A stretch of 64,000 nt of DNA, taken from NCBI RefSeq assembly GCF_000006445.2, contig NC_006046.2, forward strand, positions 186,001 through 250,000. The letters run 5' to 3'. This DNA comes from Debaryomyces hansenii CBS767 (taxonomy: Eukaryota > Ascomycota > Pichiomycetes > Serinales > Debaryomycetaceae). The notes beneath the pieces were generated by a model. It searched no databases, was not told the origin of the DNA, and saw only the letters and a list, made by a program, of their open reading frames with translations. The position numbers and the translations under genes are program-made. This document shows, piece after piece, positions 50,525 to 62,600 of the stretch. The first letter of the stretch is position 1. Every line of letters starts with the position of its first letter.

Positions 50525-51391
50525 TTAGTTAACATTAATCAACCCCTTACCACTTTCTCTTAAATGAGCAATTAACTCATTGTTCTTATATTCATCAATG
50601 ATATCGTTAAATCTGCCAACTGGCAATCCGCCAACAAACAATCTAGGGATCTCTTTAGCTGGAGAAGATTGTTCGTCTTCATCCTCGTCATCTTCGAACA
50701 CCTCGTCATCCGAAGTCCCATATTCGTGCTTGGCGTAGTTATGCAAGTAATCCACTATCTCAGTATGATGTGGGTGCTTGGACAAATTAACCACTTTAGG
50801 TTCTGGGTTGATGCTGAGTGATTTGAACAAGATCTCAAGGAACTTATTCTTTTCGGGAGACGAAGTCACATTGTCGTCGAGTAAAATGGTCACCGGAGAA
50901 ATCAGCATCATTTCTTTCAAGTCAAATGCCACGTTAATAGTGTTGGACTCTATAGCAGTGGCCGAGGGCTTGTTGCTCTGTTTGATATGATCGTCTAACT
51001 TCAAAATCTCTTCTGATACCGTTTTGGACTCACTGAGTGAGCCCAAGTCCAACAAACCCACGTCACTTGTAGCGGTAGGGCCCTTACGGTTCCAGCGCAT
51101 ACTAGGCATGTAAGTTGTTTCTTCTTCTTGTGATTTTTGGTGGTAGAGACGATGCATCAATTCTGCCTGCTCCACCTTGAATTGGTCAGTCGATGACATC
51201 TCCGACTTATATCCACACGCTCCCTTCATCCCCAAAAATACCAACACTATCATCAAAATGGGAATCAACAACAACATACTATGCGCTACGAGGTATCTCT
51301 TTTTCTTTTCTGGCTCGTCGTCCCTAATCAACCTTTCTATGTCCGAGTCGAACTCCTTTCCATCCGAATGTCTTCTTTGCAGCTGCATCAT
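50525..51391 (-). CDS. Membrane-anchored glutaredoxin-like protein lacking the redox cysteine motif
   Basis: 288 residues. Basic, acidic-spotted N-terminus, one transmembrane helix (about 33-55, YLVAHSMLLLIPILMIVLVFLGM), a linker, then a thioredoxin/glutaredoxin-type fold: SPVTILLDDNV at the first strand, HPHHTEIVDYL, and IPRLFVGGLPVGRFNDI, matching the cis-Pro/GG-x-x-D-I glutathione-binding end of glutaredoxins. Where Grx6/Grx7 of the early secretory pathway have CPYS, this has none; the only cysteine I see is in the membrane-proximal GACGYK. A type II membrane protein of ER/Golgi by analogy. An acidic run interrupts the domain (EVFEDDEDEDE). It may bind glutathione or substrate without catalysis. 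Confidence 0.68.
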   Translation of the reverse strand: MMQLQRRHSDGKEFDSDIERLIRDDEPEKKKRYLVAHSMLLLIPILMIVLVFLGMKGACGYKSEMSSTDQFKVEQAELMHRLYHQKSQEEETTYMPSMRWNRKGPTATSDVGLLDLGSLSESKTVSEEILKLDDHIKQSNKPSATAIESNTINVAFDLKEMMLISPVTILLDDNVTSSPEKNKFLEILFKSLSINPEPKVVNLSKHPHHTEIVDYLHNYAKHEYGTSDDEVFEDDEDEDEQSSPAKEIPRLFVGGLPVGRFNDIIDEYKNNELIAHLRESGKGLINVN

Positions 51392-52384
51392 TTTATGTAT
51401 CTGATCTGATCAAAAATACTACCAGGAATATTAAAATCTTGCACTGAATAATACAAAAAAAATGAAATATAAAACCAACGTAAATTGCAAATGCTAACAA
51501 GTTAAAACTAAAAATCAACCGATTAACTAATTAACCACTACTTATTCTAGTATGTTAACGAAATTCAATAAACCAAATAAACAGCAGAACAGAAATATTA
51601 AAAGGAAGCTGTTATGTCAAAGTCGCAACTTTCGGCAGGAAAGGTCATCATATATATACTTCAACACAACGAACAATAGAACAATGCGAGGAAAATCATT
51701 ACTCTGGGGTCAATAAAAGATCTAGAAGTCGCGGTCGTCGCGGTTTGTTCTGCAGGCGCCAGTGTCAGCTATTTCGCATGTGAGCGGGCCCGCCTTCACT
51801 TAATGAGCTAAAAAAGGTCCCTTTAAATGAGGAGACAATGTGCGGTTGCGGCAGTCTGGTACGAAATGTGGTGAGCAAAATAGTTGAGACTATGCTAGTT
51901 CGTAAACTGGTAAGAATGCTAAAAAGTCAGTCGATTAGGAGTAGATTAGCCGAGTCGCTGATGAGGTAAATATGTAATCACATTTACACGAATGTGCGCG
52001 CATAAGTATATTTGACCACTAATAGACAGTATTAAAAACGTAATAAATTGTTCGGAGGGAAGTTTATGCATAAATGCGTTTCTTGTCTTATATAGGAAAC
52101 AAGAGGCCCATTCAGGGACTTAGGGCATCAAATGGTCACACGATACTGTTAGACGCGGGTTGATGTAGAATTTGGGATATCTTTGATCATATATTCGTAT
52201 ATATATTTGAACTGTATAACTTGAACAGTAGAAATTAGAAATTTAGAACTGTAGACAGTATAATTATGAACAGTTTGTACTTAGAACTCTAGAAGTCTAG
52301 ACTTGAAAAAATAAAGATAGAAAGGAGATAGGGGATACGACTCGCGGGAGCCTAATGCCGGACCCGAAAAAATAATTATAGCTC
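51392..52384. other. 1-kb gap between glutaredoxin-like and subtilase genes
   Basis: Both neighbours are on the minus strand, so this is promoter of the left gene and 3' flank of the right. It has a GC-rich patch (51728-51795) ending in the perfect palindrome GCGGGCCCGC (51784-51793) and the GAACTGTA/GAACAGTA repeat cluster (52205-52275). No ORF or tRNA-like fold found. Confidence 0.45.
52205..52275. repeat. Imperfect GAAC(T/A)GTA repeats
   Basis: GAACTGTA at 52209-52216 and 52246-52253, GAACAGTA at 52223-52230, GAACAGTT at 52268-52275, with a related GACAGTA at 52254-52260. Located about 110-180 bp beyond the subtilase stop codon. Confidence 0.65.
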
Positions 52385-53800
52385 CTAAATGCTCCAGAAA
52401 TCGGTCAAGTTGCCTCCACCACCGTTGTAGGCCAATAAGTTAGGACTCAAGCCATCGGTCAAGTCATTGATGACACCCTTGGTACTGTACTTGAGCAATT
52501 TGGCTTTCAAGGAGAGCGGATCGACGGGCGTAGCGTACTGGGAGGATACTTCCGGTTGTAACGACAAGTAGTACGACAAAAGACCGGCGATATGTGGCGA
52601 CGCCATCGAAGTACCCGACATACTTACAGTCTTACTCCATGTGAACGTAGAGAGGATGTCTTCACCGGGAGCGAAAACATCGACACATCTTCCAAAGTTC
52701 GAGAAGCTTGCCTTCGAGTCCTTGTTGTTGGTAGCACCGACGGTGATTGGACCAGTGGCTCTAGCTGGAGAGTATTCGCACGCATCTTGGTTATCATTAC
52801 CGGCGGCAACGGCGATGTGCAAACCTGCTTTGGTTCCGGCATTGACTGCGAGATCTAAAGCTTCCAGGATACCTCCTCCAATCGACATGTTGACCACTGA
52901 CCCCTTGAAATTCTTCTTCTTGCCATTGGAATTCGCCTTGTGGTCGTTAACCACGTACTCGAGCCCCTTGATGATATCAGACGTAGTACCTGATCCCAAG
53001 AGATTCATGACTCCTACTGCAACTAAATCCACTTGCTTGGCGATACCGTATGTCTTACTGCCAATAATACCAGCACAATGAGTACCGTGACCGTGTCCAT
53101 CAAGCTTGAGCTTAGGCAATGGAACAACTTCTCCCCATTGTGCTCTACCTTCAAACTCTTCATGTTCTACCTTGATACCAGTGTCGACAACATAAGCAGT
53201 AACTCCCCTACCACCTTCATTGTCAAACAAGTAGTCGACAGTAGGCGTCAAATCACGGTGACTGATTCTAGATAACCCCCATGTTGCCTCTTTTTCCACT
53301 TCAAATTCTCTTGTGTGGAAAACGGTGTCACGCTCAACAAACTTCACCATCGGATTATGCTGAATTTTCTCGAGCAAAGCATCATTAAAATACCCAGAAT
53401 AACCGCTAACCAAGTCATGGATATTAAAGAAGTCTACCATAGCATCATCGCCGTATTTGACCATCTTCTTCCAAATACTGCTCATCGCGCTATCCTCATT
53501 GGTAATCATCAGCTTGTACTCTGTTTCAACCCATTCTTTGTGAAGTTTCATCTGTTCGGTATCAATACCATCCTTAAATACAATCACATATTTGTGAGGA
53601 ATAAACTCACCTTTGAGTCCCTTATTGAGCATTGGCGCAAACCCATTGTATTCTCCTTGGGATGTATCCGCTTGCTTTCCAATCTTAACGGAGTCTGATA
53701 ACTGGTCAAATCCCAAAATTGATTGAAGGTCCGGGATAACTAATGCCGACGTTATCGATACTTGTATCGCTGTAGCTAATATTGCTATTTGTAACTTCAT
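52385..53800 (-). CDS. PRB1: Vacuolar subtilisin-like protease (proteinase B type)
   Basis: 471 residues. A signal peptide (MKLQIAILATAIQVSITSA) is followed by an I9 propeptide (KYVIVFKDGIDTEQMKLH, about 70-160) and a subtilase domain: Asp in AYVVDTGI (about 205), His in GHGHGTHCAG (about 240), oxyanion Asn in AVAAGNDN, Ser in SGTSMASPH (about 398). Matches fungal proteinase B/Ysp3, which activates other vacuolar hydrolases including carboxypeptidase Y, also encoded in this window. Shorter than S. cerevisiae Prb1 (635) because the long prepro region is absent; length is nearer Ysp3 and Candida Prb1. Confidence 0.9.
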   Translation of the reverse strand: MKLQIAILATAIQVSITSALVIPDLQSILGFDQLSDSVKIGKQADTSQGEYNGFAPMLNKGLKGEFIPHKYVIVFKDGIDTEQMKLHKEWVETEYKLMITNEDSAMSSIWKKMVKYGDDAMVDFFNIHDLVSGYSGYFNDALLEKIQHNPMVKFVERDTVFHTREFEVEKEATWGLSRISHRDLTPTVDYLFDNEGGRGVTAYVVDTGIKVEHEEFEGRAQWGEVVPLPKLKLDGHGHGTHCAGIIGSKTYGIAKQVDLVAVGVMNLLGSGTTSDIIKGLEYVVNDHKANSNGKKKNFKGSVVNMSIGGGILEALDLAVNAGTKAGLHIAVAAGNDNQDACEYSPARATGPITVGATNNKDSKASFSNFGRCVDVFAPGEDILSTFTWSKTVSMSGTSMASPHIAGLLSYYLSLQPEVSSQYATPVDPLSLKAKLLKYSTKGVINDLTDGLSPNLLAYNGGGGNLTDFWSI

Positions 53801-54383
53801 TATTACTAAATATCGTAAAGAAGAACAACAGCGTAACTTTTGCCCCCAGCTTCTTATCTATAGATAATGGATTATGTTTCACACGACCATATCAAACCAT
53901 CATTTGTTTTGAAGAAATACCCTATTCAGCAAAAGTATTGACCCTTTGAAAGTGTAATTGGAGTCTGATTATCGATAGAAGGTCTAGTCACTGCTAGAAA
54001 CGAAAAAAAAACGCTTTATATTATAGCCATGTAGGGTGAGAGATGCTTCTGGTTACTTGAGGTAATATTTACAATGGTCAGAAAATTAGGACAATCGAAA
54101 GAGTAGACAACTAGTAATCTCGCACCCCTCTAATTCTCTTACTAATAGTCTGCAACCGCCCAGAGACCCTTTTTGTTGTCTATCAAGTGTTCATTGGGTG
54201 TAGTAGGTGTTGATAGGTGAATACCCAGATATACGCAAGATCACACGCTTAACAGGGATTACATGCGTAATATACAGACCGTGTTTTTGACCACGTACGA
54301 AGAATTCGGGTTGTTCATATCGTCAATAACATGAATTAGAAGGCTTTTTCATTATTCTACACACCAATTCAAGCAAAAAAGAC
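53801..54383. promoter_or_regulatory. Divergent promoter between PRB1 and SEC24
   Basis: 583 bp with an A9-type run near 54003, a short poly-T, and CCGCCCAGAGACCC (about 54156-54169). Nothing that I can assign to a factor with confidence. Confidence 0.45.
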
Positions 54384-57158
54384 ATGTCGAGTAGAAGAAG
54401 AGCATACCCACAACCACAGTATGCTGCTACACCGGCAGTTCCTGCCGCTGACCCACAACTCCAGCAATTTCAGCCCCAGCAGGCTCAAGGTCAAGCTCAA
54501 CAGGCTCAAGGATATGGAGCAGGTAGTCCAGCATATGGCGTTGATCAGGTAAACCAACAATTTCAAAACATGAATGTTGGTGGAGGAGTTGCAGGCCAAC
54601 CAATGGCTAATCAATATCTGGGTCAATACCAACCACCACCTTCACAAGCCAATCCCCAGGCACCTTACCAAGCGCCAGGAGCAGACTCATTTGGAAGTCA
54701 GTTTGCCCAGCACCCTCAATATGCGCAACCAGGTATGGTTGGAGGTGCAGCAGCTTTGCCATTGAATCAATTGTATACTACTGATTTATCGAGGGAGTTA
54801 CCTCCATCAATCACCGATTTGTCATTACCTCCACCCCCAATAGTGTTACCAGCTAATTCAGTGGTGGTTCCTACATCTGAAGATTCGAATGCTCCTCCTG
54901 AATACTTCAGATCGACATTGAACGTTTTGCCAGCAAACAATTCCCTTTTGAAGAAGTCCAAGTTACCATTGGCATTGGTTGTCAGACCTTATAATACCTT
55001 GCACATCGACTCGGAAAACATTCCTGTTACTTCTGATACAATCATTAGTAGATGTCGTCGTTGTCGTGGTTATATTAACCCATTCGTAACTTTGACTGAA
55101 CAAGGTAGACGTTGGAGATGTAATTTTTGTAACTTGCAAAACGATATCCCAAGTGCCTTTGATTATGATGAACTTACAGGTACTGCTAAGAACAAGTTTG
55201 AAAGGGTTGAATTAAACCACTCGGTTGTTGAGTTTGTGGCTCCAAAAGAATACATGGCAAGAACTCCACAACCAATTGTTTACACTTTTATTATCGATGT
55301 TTCGATTGATGCAGTTAATAGTGGTTTGACCAGTACCATCACCAGAACAATTTTAGAAAGTTTAGATCGTATTCCAAATGATAATAAAACCGCAAGAGTT
55401 GCTTTCATCGGGGTTGATTCGAACTTACACTATTTTAAATTCAACGAAGGTTTAGATGGAACTGATTTATTGATTGTCTCCGATATCGACGAACCATTTT
55501 TACCATCTCCAGATGGATTGTTAATTAATTTAAATGAAAATAGATCTACTATCGAGAAATTATTAATTGATTTCCCAACTTATTTCGAAGGCACAGCTAA
55601 TGATAGGTTCGCATTGGGTCCTGCTTTGAGAGCCGGTCATAAAATGATTTCTAACATTGGTGGTAAATTGATCTGTTTTACAGCTACTTTACCAAATATT
55701 GGTGAAGGTAAGTTGACATTAAGAGATGAAGCTAGTCACTCTGGTAAACCAAAAGAATCACAAATGTTATTGTCCAATGCTGATAAATTTTATAAGAGTT
55801 TTGCGGTAGAATGTAATTCTGCACAGGTTACTGTCGATTTATTCTTGACTTCCGCTAAATACCAGGATGTTGCATCATTGGCTAATTTACCACGCTTCAC
55901 TGCAGGTCAAACTCACTTTTACCCTGCCTGGTCTTGCGCCAAAGCTGAAGATGTTACAAAATTATCTAGAGAAGTTAGTGAACATTTGTCGATGGATATT
56001 GCTTTGGAAGCTGTGTTAAGAGTCAGAGGCTCCACAGGAATTAGAATGAGTTCATTCTACGGTAACTTCTTTAATAGATCTTCTGATTTATGCTCATTCC
56101 CTACTTTCCCTAGAGATCAAAGTTATTGTATTGAGATGTCTATTGAAGAAACAATTCACAAGTCAGTTGTTTATTTCCAGGCAGCTGTATTACATTCAAC
56201 CTGTTTTGGAGAAAGAAGAATTAGAGTTATGAATTTGGCAATTCCAACCTCGACAAAATTAGATGATATTTTTGCCTCCGCAGATCAATTAGCAGTCGCA
56301 AATTATTTCACGCATAGATCAGTCGAAAAGGCATTCTCAAGCTCGTTACCAGATGCTAGAGACTACTTGGTTAAATCTATAGTTGATATTTTAAATGTCT
56401 ACAAAAAAGAATTAGTAGCCGGAAACGTGTCCGGATCCTCACCATTACAATTATCAACTAATTTAAGAATGTTACCATTGTTATTGTTTTCATTAACTAA
56501 ACATCTAGCCTTAAGACAAGAAAGAGTACCATCTGATCACAGAGCAGCCGCTTTGAATTTATTAAGTTCATTACCAATACCACATTTAATCAAATATATC
56601 TATCCAACTGTCTATTCATTGCATAATATGGGTGATGAATGCGGATTACCAGAGCAAATTGTTCAAGTCGATGAAGAGACAGGAGAAGAAGAGACAGTTA
56701 ACTCCACAGAAATTTTGTTACCGGAACCATTAAACGATACAAAAGCCTCATGGGAGAACTATGGCTTATACTTGATTGATAATAGCACTGAATTGTTCTT
56801 GTGGGTCTCGGGTGATGTTGTTCCAGGCTTAGTTTATGATTTGTTTGGTACTGACAACTTATATAGTGTACCAACTGGTAAGACTGAGTTGCCGGAATTT
56901 TCATTTGAAGAATCTGAGTTCAATTACAAAGTTCGTCAAATTATTGGAAAGATTAGAGAACAGAAAGATTCTGTTACTTGGAAAAATCTTTATGTTGTAA
57001 TTGGTGGTTCTTCGAATGAACCAATCGAAATTTCTCAACAACGTGATTTGATGGCTTTAAGAATGTGGGCCTTAAGTTGCTTAGTTGAAGATAAGACTGC
57101 TAGTGAGCCAGGTTATAGGGAATTTTTAACATCATTAAAGTCAAAGATTACTCAATAA
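54384..57158 (+). CDS. SEC24: COPII coat subunit Sec24
   Basis: 924 residues, essentially the S. cerevisiae length (926). Cargo-binding subunit of the Sec23/24 inner coat of ER-to-Golgi vesicles. N-terminal P/Q/A-rich tail (1-130), zinc finger [11 protein letters not shown]...CNFC (about 223-250), trunk ([17 protein letters not shown]), beta-sandwich, helical ([10 protein letters not shown]) and gelsolin-like C-terminal domain ([18 protein letters not shown]). Intact throughout; the ATG at 54384 gives [13 protein letters not shown]. It converges on COG5 at 140 bp. Confidence 0.97.
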   Translation: MSSRRRAYPQPQYAATPAVPAADPQLQQFQPQQAQGQAQQAQGYGAGSPAYGVDQVNQQFQNMNVGGGVAGQPMANQYLGQYQPPPSQANPQAPYQAPGADSFGSQFAQHPQYAQPGMVGGAAALPLNQLYTTDLSRELPPSITDLSLPPPPIVLPANSVVVPTSEDSNAPPEYFRSTLNVLPANNSLLKKSKLPLALVVRPYNTLHIDSENIPVTSDTIISRCRRCRGYINPFVTLTEQGRRWRCNFCNLQNDIPSAFDYDELTGTAKNKFERVELNHSVVEFVAPKEYMARTPQPIVYTFIIDVSIDAVNSGLTSTITRTILESLDRIPNDNKTARVAFIGVDSNLHYFKFNEGLDGTDLLIVSDIDEPFLPSPDGLLINLNENRSTIEKLLIDFPTYFEGTANDRFALGPALRAGHKMISNIGGKLICFTATLPNIGEGKLTLRDEASHSGKPKESQMLLSNADKFYKSFAVECNSAQVTVDLFLTSAKYQDVASLANLPRFTAGQTHFYPAWSCAKAEDVTKLSREVSEHLSMDIALEAVLRVRGSTGIRMSSFYGNFFNRSSDLCSFPTFPRDQSYCIEMSIEETIHKSVVYFQAAVLHSTCFGERRIRVMNLAIPTSTKLDDIFASADQLAVANYFTHRSVEKAFSSSLPDARDYLVKSIVDILNVYKKELVAGNVSGSSPLQLSTNLRMLPLLLFSLTKHLALRQERVPSDHRAAALNLLSSLPIPHLIKYIYPTVYSLHNMGDECGLPEQIVQVDEETGEEETVNSTEILLPEPLNDTKASWENYGLYLIDNSTELFLWVSGDVVPGLVYDLFGTDNLYSVPTGKTELPEFSFEESEFNYKVRQIIGKIREQKDSVTWKNLYVVIGGSSNEPIEISQQRDLMALRMWALSCLVEDKTASEPGYREFLTSLKSKITQ

Positions 57159-57298
57159 TTATAAGAGTTTCATGTACCATGTTTATTAAATATATATATA
57201 TACATTGATTATTTCTGTATAGTTTCATCTTTGTTAGACGACAAAATACTTTAAAAGTACAAAATTATAATTATTGTTTCTACCGATTGCGATCTAAG

Positions 57299-58516
57299 CT
57301 ACTTTGATCCTTCAATAACATCAATTGCATCGATTAATAAATTACCTTCTTCATTGCCTTTGAAGTTTTCATTTATGGAATTTCTTATGCCTTCGAAATA
57401 AATTTTTAAATTTTTAGCAATTGGACCACCCCTTGCCATAGTAGCTACAATATTCTTCTTGAATTTATAAGATAATACAGGCCAGTATAAGTCAAATAAA
57501 CTGTTGATAGAATTATTAGAAATTGTTTCATCTAAGAGATTCCCTGTGTTATCTTTGTTATTTGTATTAGAGATATCACAACTTGATAAAATGTTTTCTA
57601 ATTTGTCAAGAAAGTCAGATGAAGTATCTTTAACTTCATTTATTATGGCATTAAAATTCCTTGGTGATTGTAAGGACCTTGAAAGTTGAGTCAAACTTAC
57701 TTGTACATGCTTGTTTATTGATTTTTCAATGATTTGAAGATACTCTTTTTTGTTTAAGGTATACAATGCAATTAGTTTATTTTGCAATTCAATATTAGTA
57801 ACCGAAAAAGAAATATGATGATTGAAATCGTTCGATATTGATTGAACCCATTCATTTATAAGTGCATTCTGCTTGTTAATTTGGATAGCTTCATAATCTC
57901 TAATTAATTTTATGGACAATATATTTGCATTCGAATTCTTAATCTTCAGGTTATTTTGTTCCTTTTCATTCTTATACAATTGTGAAATTTGTATATGGAG
58001 TTTAGCTAATCTGATTATATCTTTCTTCAGGTTTGATTGATCTTCCGCTTTAGTATTCAACTTCTCGATTTCTTCCAATTGCTGAACTAAAAACATAAAG
58101 TAGCCAGCACCTCGGAGTAAATTCAATGTCAAATGGATTCGTTTCAAAGCATTATTCTTTTTCAATGCTTCTTCGTATGGTTGAATAACGCCAGATTTAA
58201 TTCTTTCAAATGAATTATTCACTCGTTCTACCAGTGGGTTGATCTGTTCGTTAACTAACGATCTAGTTTTCTCTATTTGTGAAAAATTAGACATCAATGA
58301 TTCATAATTTGTAGATGCAATGCTAGCCATCCTTTTGTCACATTCATCAATATCAAATTTCAATTTCTTCAATGGAGTTAGTCCATCTAGCTCTGATCCG
58401 TTCTTATCATTTGTAGCTAATAGTAAATCGTTTGCGAATTGGAGAGGTTGAAAACTGGTTTCTAAGAATGCTTCAAAATCTTCCAATCCGTTCTTATTTT
58501 CGGTCATGGATTCCAT
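57299..58516 (-). CDS. COG5: Conserved oligomeric Golgi complex subunit 5
   Basis: 405 residues, matching S. cerevisiae Cog5 (403). Tethering factor subunit for retrograde vesicles at the Golgi. The N-terminus has DFEAFLETSFQPLQFANDLLLATN and LDGLTPLKKLKFDIDECDKRM, the family opening, followed by helical, coiled-coil rich sequence (IEKTRSLVNEQINPLVERV, RIHLTLNLLRGAGYFMFLVQQLEEIEKL). The C-terminal third is an alpha-helical rod end. Other COG or exocyst subunits share this general architecture, so the call rests on length and the opening motif. Confidence 0.76.
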   Translation of the reverse strand: MESMTENKNGLEDFEAFLETSFQPLQFANDLLLATNDKNGSELDGLTPLKKLKFDIDECDKRMASIASTNYESLMSNFSQIEKTRSLVNEQINPLVERVNNSFERIKSGVIQPYEEALKKNNALKRIHLTLNLLRGAGYFMFLVQQLEEIEKLNTKAEDQSNLKKDIIRLAKLHIQISQLYKNEKEQNNLKIKNSNANILSIKLIRDYEAIQINKQNALINEWVQSISNDFNHHISFSVTNIELQNKLIALYTLNKKEYLQIIEKSINKHVQVSLTQLSRSLQSPRNFNAIINEVKDTSSDFLDKLENILSSCDISNTNNKDNTGNLLDETISNNSINSLFDLYWPVLSYKFKKNIVATMARGGPIAKNLKIYFEGIRNSINENFKGNEEGNLLIDAIDVIEGSK

Positions 58517-58654
58517 TGTACGACGAACCTAGTTAGAATCTAAATATTATGTTGTATTTTTATCATTAAATCGTCGCGAATGATAAACTTGTCTAATACA
58601 GACGGATTACGATTTTTTAAATATATTAATGTACACGGGCTAGTATATAAAAGT

Positions 58655-59514
58655 CTATTCTGTTCTGTATTTTGGTTTACTTTGAGCTGGATCAGCGCTT
58701 TTCTTATGTTTTTTACCACCTCTTTTATGGAACATCTTTTTCTTAATTTTAGCGTCCATTTCCTTTTGAATTTTTTTATCGACCTTCTTTCTTTCTAGTT
58801 TTCTTCCACGACATGCTATTATGTTCAGTCTTTTCTTCTTTCCAGCTCTATTACGACTTTTGCCTTTCATTTTAGTATTTTGTAGCTCCCTTTCAACTTC
58901 GAGATTATATTTAGATAAATCAATACACTTCCAAGGTTTGGGGTCTCTAACCGGGGTGATAATTTCTATCTGACTATAAATATCGTCAGCTGTGACTGCT
59001 GCAGTTATGAATTGAGATTTGTCTTTGTCTGTATATGTTGCCATATAATACGAAAGAGGCCTTTCATTTTTAATGACTTCTACTGACGCTTCTCTCAAGG
59101 AGACCTTCATTACTTTATCTTTCGTTCTACCCCTAGACGCCTCATCATCTTCCGTCTTTTTGGCTTCTATGTTTTGGTGACTAGAAGTAGTACTATATGG
59201 TGCAGCAAATAATGGAAATTCAAACTCATCGTCTTGTTCTTCTTGAGTTTCATCGATGTTATCCTTAGATTCGTTAATTTTACTAGGCTCAGGTTCATTG
59301 GAGTTCTCGACTTCAACAAATTCAAATTCTATATTTGGCATATAGCCTATTGGGTTTCCTGAATCGTCATTATTGGAATCATATTCAGATTCTGAATCAT
59401 ATAGAGATGACCTCGTAATTCTGTATTGGTTAGTAAATATTGTTGTCTAAAAGAAATTATGAACAAGACCAGCTTGTAGCATTTTGAATCAACATACTTT
59501 CGATAGTCACCCAT
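58655..59514 (-). CDS. DUF2011-type nuclear protein (YNL050C-like), two exons
   Basis: Exons 59514-59498 (ATG plus four codons and two bases) and 59420-58655; the 77-nt intron starts GTATGT (from 59497), has TTTACTAAC near its end and closes with CAG at 59423-59421. The joined 783 nt encode 260 residues starting MGDYRKITRSS; the downstream ATG at 59341 would give a 228-residue form missing 32 residues of D/S-rich sequence. Core: RPLSYYMATYTDKDKSQF and DPKPWKCIDLSKYNLEVERELQNTKMKGKSRNR (read with gaps), then a very basic C-terminus. S. cerevisiae YNL050C (about 270 aa), which as I recall also has an intron, is the likely orthologue. Function unknown; probably nuclear. Confidence 0.82.
59421..59497 (-). 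other. Intron of the DUF2011-type gene
   Basis: 77 nt, GTATGT at the 5' end, TACTAAC about 10 nt before the terminal CAG, phase 2. The frame is blocked by stops inside it and opens immediately on both sides. Confidence 0.85.
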
Positions 59515-59679
59515 TTCTATGTTCGTTCAAGGTAGTACGGGTTTTATCTTATAATCAGACAGAATTAATTTCAAAATTTTTATTATACGCACAGAACGAA
59601 TCGCTAATACAAGTCAAAAGTAATCAATAAATATTAATATTATTATACAGCTACTATACAGATTATAAATTAATTATTA

Positions 59680-62600
59680 CTACCATAATGGGGTCTTTGA
59701 ATTATAAATGGTCTTCAAAACATCCTTACGAATTTTAAGCTTTGGGGGAATAAAGCTCAAATTTTGCACATTCTGAGTGTCAACAATGATGTCTGATTCA
59801 TCTGTGGTAATCAAGCTAGCGCCTGATCTACTTGATAAATCACAAAACAGTTGCAATGAATCTATATCAACGTGAGAAATATTTTGCTTGTCCCATATGA
59901 CAGAGTAAGTGTTCGGAAATTTATCCCTAATAAGGCCAATGACATCATCAAGTCTAACAAAATTAATTAAAAGATATTGAAAGTTTGTATGCCCTTCATA
60001 AATTTGCTTTGTCATGTCTGAATTTGGTGCTGATTTATCAATTCCAATCAATGGGAAAAAGAGCATCCATAGTTTAGACTTCTGGCTTTTATCAGCTTCA
60101 ATCATAGATTGCTTGCTGATATCAGCAGTCAATGATGAAACGTCAGTTCTTGTTAGCAATGCGAGTTGTAAATCAGTTACATATACGTCACCTGAAATAG
60201 CAAAAGTATACAAAGGAGCAAATTGCAACATTTCTTCTTTAGTTGGCTCTATGCCAAATTTAGTAAGTCTAAGGCCAATTGGATAATTTTCAATAGTTAA
60301 CTGCTTCTCCATGATTTGTCTCTTCTCTTGAATTTCCTTATTCTTCTGTTCAGTCAATCTTGCCATTTTTTCCTTTTCTTCCTCTTGGAGAATTGCTAGT
60401 CTTCTTTCTTCTTCGATTTTTCTTTCTTCATCTTCTTTTCTCTTGCGTTCTCTTTCTTTCTCAGATTTCAAAAACATATCCCTTCTAGCTTGCTTCTTAG
60501 CTTCAACCTTTTCTTGCCAGATTCTAGCTTCCTCCGCATTTTTAGCTTTTATCTCTTCTTGTGCTTTGGTAAGAGGGGACGGTGATGGTGAACTTCTAGT
60601 TGAAATGTCCTTGATAGGTCTCCTATCGTCTCTGGAAACTTCAGATGAAGGTGAAAAAGATTGCTCTCTGGATTTAGTACGCTTCAATTCTTCACTCAAC
60701 TCAGGAGTTTTTTCTTTACTAAAAACACTACTAGGTTGAGCCTTGACTCTAACTTCCGGTTCCCGGCTTTTAGATTTTTTGAGCCTCTTTTCATTATGAA
60801 AATCTTCCTCTACCGGACGTGATGATTTTCTTTTTCCATTAAAAGCCTGATCGTCAGACTTATTCTTAGCTTTTGGCGAATCTTTTCGAGATATAAATGA
60901 ATCATCTATATCTATAGATTCATCATTTTCACTACTGTCATCATTTTCATCATCATCATAAGATTTGTTCATATATTCTTGGAGGAGTTTGACTTCATTT
61001 GCATCAAAATATGATGCCCTTTCTGCTATTTCTAGAGCATTTAAACCATCAGGTTTACGTTTTTTATTCGGATTTGCACCTTTAGATAATAAGAATTCAA
61101 CAACTTCATAATGTCCTCTACCCACTGAAGCTAGCAAAGCTGTAAGACCGCAGTTATTCTCTTGATTAATGTCAAAATTTCCTGAGGCCAAACCTAAAAT
61201 GATATCAACTAATTCTGTATGGCCATTCCTAGCCGCTAAAATTAAAATATCTGGCTTATAGTCTAGTCTACCTCCTTCAACAAAATAATTTGCAGTAAAC
61301 TCCTTGAGGCCTTCAGCCGCATATTTGTATATGGATGATGCATGACTCTTCTTTTTCAATAAATCACTAAAATAATTATCATTTGGATCTTCAATTATAC
61401 GTGAAGGAGATGGAGACACAGTAGACCTTACTGTCTCTTTACTTTGATGTTTTGGTTTTGCATCATTTGAATCCAAGAATTTCGTGTTATATTCTTCCAA
61501 TAGTTTTATGATATCTTCATAACCCTCTTCATCATCATGTTCATTATAAATTTTGGTTAATGCAGTGAACCCGTCTATATTGAAAATCCTTGGATCAGCC
61601 CCATTCTCAAGCAAAACTTTCACAGTCTCAAAATGCTTATTTTCTGCTGCATCAATTAACGGAGTTTCTAAATCTCCAACCTTTAGTGCTTGTTTATTCA
61701 CGTCAGCTCCCTTTTTTATTAAGAATTTAACAATATTGATATGGCCCTCTAGCGCCGCCTCGTGTAAACAAGTAAACCCACAGAAGTCACGTTCATTAGG
61801 ATTTGCACCTCTATCAATTAGTCTCTTAACATCATCAAAATTACCCTTTTTACATGCCCTTTGAAGCAATGATCTTCCACTGGAATCGCGCTTGATTTTG
61901 TAGGGTCTTTTCGCACTGGCATCTTTTGATGACTCCTTATTATCATTACTTTCACTATTCTCTCGAAAGCTAGGGTATGTGCTTGATTCGTTATCTTCAT
62001 CTTCATCGTCATCTTCATCAGAACTGTCAATTACCTTTCTAGTTCTGATCAATTTTTCTCTGTCTTCATCATAATCTCTCTTTCTTACTAGTTTTCTACC
62101 TTTATTTATTCTTGGAGGTGAATGAGCAACGATTGTTTCCGCTTCAGAATCATTTTCATTCGCTTCTTCTTTTACTTCAGTAAGGATATCACCAAGTTCA
62201 TGAGCATGAATTTCCTTGTCATCACTGGCATGTGGCAAATGGTTCAAGAATGATCCATCAAAAGATGCAGTGTCAGCAATAGGTGATAAATATGATGAAT
62301 TAGCCACTAATTGGGATTGTGTAGGTGACTCGGGCACTTCTTTCGTATCATGGTCTATATGCTCTTCTTTAAAATTAGATTCATTTTTGGTATCATCCTC
62401 TTGCAATAGCTTTTGATTATCTGAAGACGATATTCTAGTAGCTTCTTGATGTACTTCCTTCCGACTCTGATCATCATCGGAGATTAGTTTATCACCAGAT
62501 ATGTTTTTTGTTGATTCATCTATAGATCCAGCCTTGATATTTTCATTAGTGTCAGATTTCTTTTTCACCGAGCTCTGATCAATGTCTAAATTTGATGGCT

